NCBI RefSeq assembly: GCF_004348825.1
Contig: NZ_SMJU01000008.1
Coordinates: forward strand, 1 to 64,000
Direction of reading: 5' to 3'
Source: Arundinibacter roseus
Lineage (GTDB): Bacteria > Bacteroidota > Bacteroidia > Cytophagales > Spirosomataceae
DNA length: 64,000 bases
Made by a program: the position numbers and the translations under genes. Position 1 is the stretch's first letter; each line of letters starts with the position of its first letter. The notes beneath the pieces are model-generated. The model did not search any database. It had not been told where the DNA came from and worked only from the letters and a program-made list of their open reading frames with translations. Below are positions 25,675 through 33,318 of this stretch, piece after piece.

Positions 25675-28600
25675 ATGCGTTTGACAAAATCCATTTACTT
25701 ACTGCTGGGAAGTGCCGCCCTTGCGGGGCTACTCACCGCCTCCTACACGACCACCAATCCCAGCCAAAGAGGCGGCTCGGGCCTTGATTCTCTATATGCA
25801 AAACTTTCTGAGGAAGAAAAACGCTCCCCGGAGTTTGCAGTGGCGGGCCTGTCCGTAGCCGAAGGGTTGGAAGCAACGCTTTTTGCCGCCGAACCGACGC
25901 TTACCAATCCTACCAACATCGACGTAGACCATCGTGGACGCGTGTGGGTGTGTGAGGCTTACAACTATCGCCCGGCTATTACCGGAAATCCAACCCAACC
26001 CAAAGGCGACCGGATTTTGATTCTGGAAGATACCGACGGAGATGGGAAAACGGATACCGAAAAAGTGTTTTATCAAGGAGCCGAGTTAAATGCACCGTTG
26101 GGTATTTTGGTTTTGGGAAATAAAGTTCTGGTTTCGCAAAGCCCCTACGTGTGGCTGTTTACGGATGAAGACGGCGATGATAAAGCCGACAAAAAAGAGG
26201 TAATTTTTCAGGGAATCACAGGCGAGCAGCACGACCACGGCATGCACGCTTTTGTCTTTGGGCCTGATGGAAAACTTTATTTTAACTTTGGAAATGAAGG
26301 CGGACAACTTCTGGACGGACAGGGAAAACCAGTGGTTGGGAAAGATGGGAAACCGCTGGATTTTAAGAAAAATCGCATGGGAATCGTGTTCCGTTGCGAT
26401 CCTGATTTTACCAATATTGAAATTCTGGGCAATAATTTCCGGAACAACTACGAGGTTGCGGTGGATAGCTACGGCACGATGTGGCAGTCGGACAACGACG
26501 ACGATGGTAACAAGGGAGTGCGTATAAATTATGTAATGCCCTACGGAAACTATGGCTACACCGATGAACTCACCGGCGCAGGCTGGCGCGCCAATCGTAC
26601 CAATATCGAAGCCGAAATTCCTCTTCGTCATTGGCACCTGAACGACCCCGGCGTGGTACCCAACCTGCTGCAAACGGGTGCAGGCTCTCCTACGGGTATG
26701 GTGGTCTACGAAGGCCGAATGCTCCCCAAAACGTTTCAGGATCAAATGATTCACTGTGATGCGGGTCCCAACGTGGTGCGGTCGTATCCGGTACAGAACG
26801 ATGGCGCCGGCTACAAGGCTACCATCGCCAACGTGCTCGAAGGCACTCGTGACCAATGGTTCAGGCCGTCGGATGTGTGCGTGGCGCCCGATGGTTCGCT
26901 GATCGTGTCTGACTGGTACGATCCCGGCGTAGGCGGACATCAGGCAGGCGACCTTAACCGTGGGCGGATCTTTCGTGTAGCCCCGGCCAACACGCCTTAC
27001 CGGATTCCTAAGGTAGACGTCATGAGCCCCGAAGGCGCAATCGAAGCGCTGCAAAATCCGAATATGTCGGTACGCTACATGGCCTGGAATTCGCTCGTAG
27101 GGATGGGTTCAAAATCTGTCGCACAACTTACCAAACTCTGGAACGACGAATCGGCCAACCCGCGCATGCGGGCTCGTGCCTTGTGGGTACTTAGCAAGCT
27201 GGAAGGCGCTTCGTCGCCCAGTCTGAGCAAAGCACTTACCGATTACAACCCCAATTTACGCATCACCGCTTTACGGGCGATTCTTCAACTACCCGTGGAC
27301 GCCACGCCTTACATCAGCCGCCTGTCTTCCGACGCCGACCCGCAGGTACGCCGCGAGTGTGCCCTGGCTTTACGGGGTTTAACTACCGAAGGTGCAGCTG
27401 ATGTCTGGGCCAAACTGGCGCAGCAGCACGACGGCAAAGATCGCTGGTATCTGGAAGCGCTAGGCATCGGGGCAGAAGGACAATGGGATCGTTTCTTTTC
27501 GGCCTGGCTGAAAGTTGCCGGACAAAATTCGTTGCAGACAGCCGCCGGAAAAGACATCGTGTGGCGGGCACGGACCAAAGAATCGGTGCCCTTGCTGGCA
27601 TCTTTGGCCGGCGATGCTTCGGTTGATTTAAAGGAACGTCTACGCTATTTCCGGGCGTTCGATTTCAATCCCGGAGGCAAGGAAAAATCAGAAGCATTAC
27701 TAAAAATCATGGAAGGCACCGCTTCTAATCAGGCCGAAATCAATCAGCTGGCCCTTCGCCACCTTGACCCCACGTATGTAAAACAAACGCCACGTGCGAT
27801 GAGCGCACTGCAAAAACTGCTGGATTCGTCCTACGGCACTGCCGACTATATTGAATTAGTAGGCCGCTATGGCGTACCGTCTGAAAACAAGCGACTGCTG
27901 GCTCTTGCCATTCAAAAACCCTATGAAGGCATGGGTCGGGATGCTGGTCGAATTTTACTTTCGCAAGATGGCGCACCGCTGATTCGTGCTACCCTAAAAG
28001 GTACTGACGCCGCAAAAGCTACGGCTGCTTTGGCGTCGATTCGGTCAGTGGGCACCAAAGAGTCATTGGAAATCCTGCGCACTGTGGCCCTGGATGCCAA
28101 ACAACCCCTCAGCATTCGTCGGGAAGCCGTGCGCTCGCTGGGCGGCAGCATGAACGGCGAAGACAACATCCTGGAACTTTTGCGGGCAGGAAAGCTTAGC
28201 GGTGAGCTCAAAGCCGCTGCTGTACAGGGTGTGAGCGGGGCCTGGCGCAAGGCCGTTCGCACCGAAGCCGCTACGTTTCTGGATGGTGGCACAACGGCCG
28301 CGGCCCAAAAACATCCGGCTGTCACAGAATTAATTCAAAGGAAAGGAGATATCGCCAAAGGAAAAACCGTGTTTACAATGTACTGCGCTGTGTGTCATCA
28401 GGTCAATGGAGAAGGCATGGATTTTGGACCAAAACTTTCGGAAATTGGCAGTAAACTACCCAAGGAAGGACAATACCTGGCTATTTTTTATCCTAGCGCA
28501 GGCATTAGCTTTGGCTACGAAGGGTATGAGGTAAAATTCAAAGATGGCTCTACGGCGGTGGGTATTGTTTCAAGCAAAACCGAAACGGATTTGATTATGA

Positions 28601-28758
28601 AATTTCCGGGAGGAAGTACACAGGAGTACAAAATGTCGCAGGTAAAATCAATGAAACAACTCGACGAATCCATGATGTCGGCTGGGCTGCACGAAGCCAT
28701 GAGTACCGAAGAACTTACAAGTTTGGTAGAATATCTTGCTTCCCTGAAAAGAAAGTAA
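25675..28758 (+). CDS. PVC-type heme-binding dehydrogenase-like protein with C-terminal cytochrome c
   Basis: The 1027-aa protein has an N-terminal signal peptide, a beta-propeller domain (about 50-440) with phrases such as TNPTNIDVDHRGRVWVCEAY, ILEDTDGDGKTDTEKVF and CVAPDGSLIVSDWYDPGV typical of 'membrane-bound dehydrogenase domain' proteins, HEAT-like repeats (about 440-890; PNLRITALRAI, DPQVRRECALALRG), and a C-terminal c-type cytochrome with CAVCH at 904-908. It should act in the periplasm as an electron-transferring oxidase/dehydrogenase; substrates of this family are mostly unknown. A closely similar paralogue follows in tandem. Confidence 0.87.
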   Translation: MRLTKSIYLLLGSAALAGLLTASYTTTNPSQRGGSGLDSLYAKLSEEEKRSPEFAVAGLSVAEGLEATLFAAEPTLTNPTNIDVDHRGRVWVCEAYNYRPAITGNPTQPKGDRILILEDTDGDGKTDTEKVFYQGAELNAPLGILVLGNKVLVSQSPYVWLFTDEDGDDKADKKEVIFQGITGEQHDHGMHAFVFGPDGKLYFNFGNEGGQLLDGQGKPVVGKDGKPLDFKKNRMGIVFRCDPDFTNIEILGNNFRNNYEVAVDSYGTMWQSDNDDDGNKGVRINYVMPYGNYGYTDELTGAGWRANRTNIEAEIPLRHWHLNDPGVVPNLLQTGAGSPTGMVVYEGRMLPKTFQDQMIHCDAGPNVVRSYPVQNDGAGYKATIANVLEGTRDQWFRPSDVCVAPDGSLIVSDWYDPGVGGHQAGDLNRGRIFRVAPANTPYRIPKVDVMSPEGAIEALQNPNMSVRYMAWNSLVGMGSKSVAQLTKLWNDESANPRMRARALWVLSKLEGASSPSLSKALTDYNPNLRITALRAILQLPVDATPYISRLSSDADPQVRRECALALRGLTTEGAADVWAKLAQQHDGKDRWYLEALGIGAEGQWDRFFSAWLKVAGQNSLQTAAGKDIVWRARTKESVPLLASLAGDASVDLKERLRYFRAFDFNPGGKEKSEALLKIMEGTASNQAEINQLALRHLDPTYVKQTPRAMSALQKLLDSSYGTADYIELVGRYGVPSENKRLLALAIQKPYEGMGRDAGRILLSQDGAPLIRATLKGTDAAKATAALASIRSVGTKESLEILRTVALDAKQPLSIRREAVRSLGGSMNGEDNILELLRAGKLSGELKAAAVQGVSGAWRKAVRTEAATFLDGGTTAAAQKHPAVTELIQRKGDIAKGKTVFTMYCAVCHQVNGEGMDFGPKLSEIGSKLPKEGQYLAIFYPSAGISFGYEGYEVKFKDGSTAVGIVSSKTETDLIMKFPGGSTQEYKMSQVKSMKQLDESMMSAGLHEAMSTEELTSLVEYLASLKRK

Positions 28759-28784
28759 ATGGTACAAATCTCGTAGTTGACTTT

Positions 28785-28815
28785 CCCCCCTGAGATAGCC
28801 TCAGGGGGGATTTTT
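28785..28815 (+). terminator. Rho-independent terminator between the PVC-type paralogues
   Basis: A perfect 10-bp stem CCCCCCTGAG/CTCAGGGGGG is followed by ATTTTT. Confidence 0.9.
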
Positions 28816-28954
28816 CGTCTTTAACCTCGTCAGTTTGGTGAAAAAGCACAAATTCATGTATAGGAAAATAGCTTACTCCTATTTCCTTATGCCAAAAAGA
28901 ACCCGTAATTTTCAACCCAAATTGATAGTGAAGATGATTCGGGATAATTTTAGT

Positions 28955-31645
28955 ATGAAGTATAAATCAACTCTTTATAAATTTTTAAGTGTAGCGTTTG
29001 GTTGTGCATGTGGCGTATTTTTGAGTAGCAGCGCGCATCGAATCCCCCCGATTTCCGGCTTATATTTATCGGACAGCCTGCCAGTAAAAGACTCCCTGAT
29101 CTACGATTCTTTGTCCGAAAAAGAGAAAAGATTTCCATCACACGCCCTGAGCGGGGTTCAGTTGGCCGAAGGTCTGGAAGCAACGCTCTTTGCGTCTGAA
29201 CCGACAATCTCGAACCCGACTACGATTGACGTTGATCATCGGGGGCGTGTGTGGGTGTGCGATGCATATAAATTCAGACCCACGATTCACGGATACAGCC
29301 AAACCCGAACCAAAAAAGATCGGCTAACGGGCGACCGAATCCTGATTTTGGAAGATACCGATGGCGATGGCGTGGCCGATCTCACCAAGGTTTTTTACGA
29401 AGGTCCCGAGCTGGACGCCCCCCTGGGGATTTGGGTCATGGGTAATAAAGCGATTGTGTCGCAAAGTCCTTACGTATGGTTGTTTACTGACGACGACGGC
29501 GATGACAAAGCAGACCGAAAAGAAATTATTTTTCGGGGAATCAGCGGCGCAAGCCACGACCACGGCGTACACTCCTTTGTGTTTGGGCCCGACGGAAAGT
29601 TCTATTTCAATTTTGGCAGTGAAGGAAAACAACTTCTTGATGCCCGTGGAAGAGGCTTTTACGACAAATTTGATCAGCCCATCAATTTCCGTAACTACCG
29701 CAACGGCATGGTGTTTCGCTGCGATCAAAACTTTCAGAACCTGGAAGTACTTGGCGACAATTTCAGAAATGGTCTGGAAGTAGCCGTGGATAGCTACGGC
29801 ACGGTGTGGCAGTCGGATCACGACGAAGACGGCAACGAAGGCGTACGGATCAACTACGTGATGGAAAACGGGAATTTTGGCTATACCGACGAAATGGACG
29901 GTACAAGCTGGCGCGTCAACCGGACCAATCTGGAAGAAGACATTGCAAGCCGGCATTGGCACCAAAACGACCCCGGCGTGGTACCTGACTTGCTGCATAC
30001 CGGCTCCGGTGCTCCGGCCGGTATGGTGGTTTACGAAGGACGACTTTTACCCAGAAAATTTTGGGATCAGATCATTCACTGCGACGCCGGGCCGGGTGTG
30101 GTGCGGGCCTATCCGATTCAGAACGACGGCGCTGGCTACAAAGCGTCGATGCTGCCGCTCATGGAGGCTGGAAAAGACAGCTGGTTCAGGCCCTCCGATG
30201 TATGTGTGGCACCCGACGGCTCGCTGATTGTATCGGATTGGTATGATCCGGGAGAAGGAGAACTGGAACTTACGGATCAAAATCGGGGGAGAATTTATCG
30301 GATCGCTCCACCAAAAACCCCCTATAAAACACCAACCTTTGACCTGACTTCTCCCGAAGAAGCAGTTTTGGCGTTACAAAGTCCAAATCTTTCCATGCGT
30401 TACCTGGCCTGGAATGCCCTGGTTCGCATGAGTTTTAAGGCCGAACCTGCATTAAGTAAGCTCCTGCACCAATACAACGCTGACCCGCGCATGCGGGCAC
30501 GGGCACTGTGGGTACTAAACAATATTGAAGGCGCAAGCGCTATGCACCTCGAAAATTCATTCCGCAACATGAATCCAAATTTACGGATTACAGCCCTGCG
30601 GGCCGTACGGCAGCGCAACAGCGATCCTACCGAATATATCAAACGCCTGACGGCTGACCCTGACCCGCAGGTGCGCCGGGAATGTGCCCTGGCGATTTAC
30701 AGAAACCATACCTACGAAGCCCTGGACGTATGGCTGCAACTGGCACAACAGTACGAGGGAAATGACCGCTGGTATCTGGAAGCGCTGGGCATTGGTGCCG
30801 AAGGTCAGTGGAACCGGGTCTATAAAGCATGGCTCGAACGAGTAAACGACCCACTTGCCAAACCCGCCTACCGCGACATTGTGTGGCGCGCCCGCACCCG
30901 CCTGTCCATTCCACATTTGGCAGAGCTTGCCTCACAACCGCAGGTACCCTTGCAGGAGCGGTTGCGCTATTTTCGTGGATTTGACTTTGCACCGCAGGGT
31001 TACGACCGCTCTATGGCGTTGCTGGGCATTTCTCAAAAACCATTACCCGACCGCATAGAAGTGAGCAAACTCGCTTTGTATCATTTGGGTAAAGATTTTA
31101 TCCGGGATTCGTATTGGGGGAAAATTGCGCTGGTCAAACTGCTGGACGACACCTACGGCACGCAGGATTACCTCGAACTCGTAGCGCGGTATACCCCCGT
31201 TTTTGAGAATGATCGTTTGTTCAAACTCGCCACTGACCAACCCAACACCGACCTTGGCCGCGACGCCGGGCGACAACTGCTGCGGCAGGCTCCTAATTCT
31301 TTTGTGTGGGACAAACTAGGCAAAAGTAACGACGATGTACAACTGGCTCTTGTGAGTGCGATCAAAGCCGTTGGTAGCCAAAAATCGCTGACGATTCTGG
31401 CGAGTATTGCCGCAGGCACAACTTTCCCGATGCATGTACGGATACGTGCAGCCCGAAGTTTGGGTGGAAGCTGGGAAGGAGAAGATTTTGTACTGTCTTT
31501 ACTCAAAGAAAATCGACTTTGGGGGGAAGTAAGAGCCGCTGCCGTGGATGGTATTAGTCAGGCCTACCGGAAGGAAATTCGCGATAAAGCCGATCAGTAC
31601 CTCGATTTTTCTGGAAATAACCCCACGTCAAAGGTCTTTGAATAA
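28955..31645 (+). CDS. PVC-type propeller/HEAT paralogue lacking the cytochrome c domain
   Basis: The start at 28,955 gives a signal-like N-terminus (MKYKSTLYKFLSVAFG) and 896 aa; upstream ATGs at 28,934 and 28,835 are less likely. It aligns with the preceding 1027-aa protein through the propeller (TNPTTIDVDHRGRVWVCDAY, CVAPDGSLIVSDWYDPGE) and HEAT repeats (PNLRITALRAVRQ, DPQVRRECALAIYR), but ends with DQYLDFSGNN just where the paralogue continues into its cytochrome c domain. There is no CxxCH. The loss is clean, with no residual cytochrome sequence downstream. It presumably binds the same substrate but cannot pass electrons itself, or needs a partner. Confidence 0.85.
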   Translation: MKYKSTLYKFLSVAFGCACGVFLSSSAHRIPPISGLYLSDSLPVKDSLIYDSLSEKEKRFPSHALSGVQLAEGLEATLFASEPTISNPTTIDVDHRGRVWVCDAYKFRPTIHGYSQTRTKKDRLTGDRILILEDTDGDGVADLTKVFYEGPELDAPLGIWVMGNKAIVSQSPYVWLFTDDDGDDKADRKEIIFRGISGASHDHGVHSFVFGPDGKFYFNFGSEGKQLLDARGRGFYDKFDQPINFRNYRNGMVFRCDQNFQNLEVLGDNFRNGLEVAVDSYGTVWQSDHDEDGNEGVRINYVMENGNFGYTDEMDGTSWRVNRTNLEEDIASRHWHQNDPGVVPDLLHTGSGAPAGMVVYEGRLLPRKFWDQIIHCDAGPGVVRAYPIQNDGAGYKASMLPLMEAGKDSWFRPSDVCVAPDGSLIVSDWYDPGEGELELTDQNRGRIYRIAPPKTPYKTPTFDLTSPEEAVLALQSPNLSMRYLAWNALVRMSFKAEPALSKLLHQYNADPRMRARALWVLNNIEGASAMHLENSFRNMNPNLRITALRAVRQRNSDPTEYIKRLTADPDPQVRRECALAIYRNHTYEALDVWLQLAQQYEGNDRWYLEALGIGAEGQWNRVYKAWLERVNDPLAKPAYRDIVWRARTRLSIPHLAELASQPQVPLQERLRYFRGFDFAPQGYDRSMALLGISQKPLPDRIEVSKLALYHLGKDFIRDSYWGKIALVKLLDDTYGTQDYLELVARYTPVFENDRLFKLATDQPNTDLGRDAGRQLLRQAPNSFVWDKLGKSNDDVQLALVSAIKAVGSQKSLTILASIAAGTTFPMHVRIRAARSLGGSWEGEDFVLSLLKENRLWGEVRAAAVDGISQAYRKEIRDKADQYLDFSGNNPTSKVFE

Positions 31646-31649
31646 TCCC

Positions 31650-31679
31650 TTGAAAACAGGTGGTTCGATGGTATATTTG
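31650..31679 (+). promoter_or_regulatory. Bacteroidota-type promoter of the TIM-barrel gene
   Basis: TTGA at 31,650-31,653 and TATATTTG at 31,672-31,679 are separated by 18 bp, fitting the -33/-7 arrangement. The transcript would start near 31,686, some 36 bp before the start codon. Confidence 0.5.
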
Positions 31680-31721
31680 TCAATAAACCGCCTTTCTTTC
31701 TAAAACCTTAACATAAAAAAG

Positions 31722-32639
31722 ATGCTTCGGAGAAATTTCGTCAAATCAACCCTTGGACTTGCGGGTGCTACATTGGCCGCAGGCAGTGCCGCTACGGGTA
31801 GCCCGGCCAAAAATACATTCAAGCTAAAATACGCACCCCACTTCGGGATGTTCAAAAACACCGCCGGTGACGATCTTGTTGATCAGCTGAAATTTATGGC
31901 AGATCAGGGCTTTACGGCCCTTGAAGACAATGGCATGATGGGCCGCCCCGTGGATGTACAGGAGAAACTAGCCAAAGAAATGGATCGGCTGGGTATTCAA
32001 ATGGGCGTTTTTGTGGTAGACAAAGGCGGAAACGGCGCTAATTCGCTGGCAGCAGGCAAGCAGGAATACATCGATATTTTCCTGAATGGTTGCAAGAAAG
32101 CCGTCGAAGTAGCCAAACGCGTCAATGCTAAATGGATGACCGTAGTGCCGGGTGATTTTGAACGCAGACTGCCGATTGGTGTGCAAACCGGCCATGTAAT
32201 TGACGCCCTGCGCCGTGGTTCCGAAATCCTCGAACCACACGGCCTGACCATGGTGCTGGAACCTCTCAGCGACACGCCTAACCTGTTTTTGCGTACCTCT
32301 GACCAAACCTACGAAATCTGCCGGGGCGTCAACAGTCCTGCCTGTAAAATCCTGTTTGATATTTACCACATGCAGAAAAACGAAGGCCATATTATCCCGC
32401 ATATTGACTGGACGTGGAGCGAGATTGCCTATTTTCAGATTGGCGATAACCCCGGACGTAAGGAGCCAACAACCGGAGAAATTAATTATAAAAATATCTT
32501 TAAATACATCTACGACCGTAGCAAAAAAGAAGGGAAAGAATTTATTATGGGCATGGAGCACGGGAATTTTTATCCCGGAAAAGATGGCGAAACCTCGCTG
32601 ATCAAGGCCTATGTCGAAAGTGATAGCTTTGCTGTGTAG
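31722..32639 (+). CDS. Tat-exported TIM-barrel protein, hydroxypyruvate isomerase/sugar epimerase-like
   Basis: The 305-aa protein begins with a twin-arginine signal (MLRRNFVKSTLGLAG) and continues with an AP-endonuclease-2-type TIM barrel: GHVIDALRRGSEILEPHGLTM, VLEPLSDTPN, CKILFDIYHMQKNEG, FQIGDNPGRKEPTTGEINY and MGMEHGNF contain the metal-binding Glu/Asp/His/Glu set of the hydroxypyruvate isomerase-like family. It likely isomerises a keto-sugar in the periplasm. It directly follows the PVC-type gene pair (76 bp), with its own promoter and terminator. Such TIM-barrel proteins commonly accompany these dehydrogenases in Cytophagales. Confidence 0.85.
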   Translation: MLRRNFVKSTLGLAGATLAAGSAATGSPAKNTFKLKYAPHFGMFKNTAGDDLVDQLKFMADQGFTALEDNGMMGRPVDVQEKLAKEMDRLGIQMGVFVVDKGGNGANSLAAGKQEYIDIFLNGCKKAVEVAKRVNAKWMTVVPGDFERRLPIGVQTGHVIDALRRGSEILEPHGLTMVLEPLSDTPNLFLRTSDQTYEICRGVNSPACKILFDIYHMQKNEGHIIPHIDWTWSEIAYFQIGDNPGRKEPTTGEINYKNIFKYIYDRSKKEGKEFIMGMEHGNFYPGKDGETSLIKAYVESDSFAV

Positions 32640-32660
32640 CAATCCATTTTGTCACAAATC

Positions 32661-32697
32661 AGGAACCCGCCTTTTGGCTGGGTTCCTTTCTATTTTT
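32661..32697 (+). terminator. Rho-independent terminator after the TIM-barrel gene
   Basis: AGGAACCC and GGGTTCCT form an 8-bp stem followed by TTCTATTTTT. Confidence 0.85.
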
Positions 32698-32750
32698 GGA
32701 CACACGCTAATTGTCCTTACCTTATCGTAGGATTTAGCCCTCATAAAACT

Positions 32751-33272
32751 ATGACCGAAATCATCACGCCAACCCGTCAACAGATTTTGACATGGGAGCA
32801 AACGCAACAAAAAATCCGTCGGATTGCCTTTGAAATTTACGAACGTAATTTTGAGGAAGAAGAAGTAATCCTGGCCGGAATTGCCGGGCAGGGCTTTGAG
32901 TTTGCCCGTCGACTTTCCGAAATTTTGCAAAGTATTTCACCCCTGCACACCGTGCTGGCAGAAATGATTTTTGATAAAGAAACGCCGCATAAAAGTCAGA
33001 TTACGTTTCGGGATTCGGTTACGCTGACCGACGGCAAAGTCGTCATTGTCGCCGACGACGTCCTTAACACGGGCCGGACGCTCGCGTTTGCCCTGCAACC
33101 TTTTTTGCAACACCGCCTCAAAAAGTTGCAGGTAGCCGTCATCGTGGATCGAAACCACCGGCTGTTTCCTGTTTCGGCAGATTATGTCGGCTACGCCCTG
33201 AGTACCACGTTCAACGAACACGTAGAAGTGGTGCTAAATCAGCAAGGCGAAGAAGGCGTGTATCTGAAATAA
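32751..33272 (+). CDS. Phosphoribosyltransferase, PyrR-like
   Basis: The start at 32,751 gives a 173-aa type I phosphoribosyltransferase. The PRPP-binding loop VVIVADDVLNTGRTL at about 97-111 is intact, and the C-terminal VDRNHRLFPVSADYVGYAL segment matches the PyrR/Apt-like hood. It would act on a purine or pyrimidine base or regulate pyrimidine genes; the specificity is not evident. The gene is monocistronic and converges on the SNF2 gene (46 bp between stops). Confidence 0.86.
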   Translation: MTEIITPTRQQILTWEQTQQKIRRIAFEIYERNFEEEEVILAGIAGQGFEFARRLSEILQSISPLHTVLAEMIFDKETPHKSQITFRDSVTLTDGKVVIVADDVLNTGRTLAFALQPFLQHRLKKLQVAVIVDRNHRLFPVSADYVGYALSTTFNEHVEVVLNQQGEEGVYLK

Positions 33273-33318
33273 GTAGCTGCAACTTAAACAAAAATTCATG
33301 GCATTGTCTGGATTTCCA

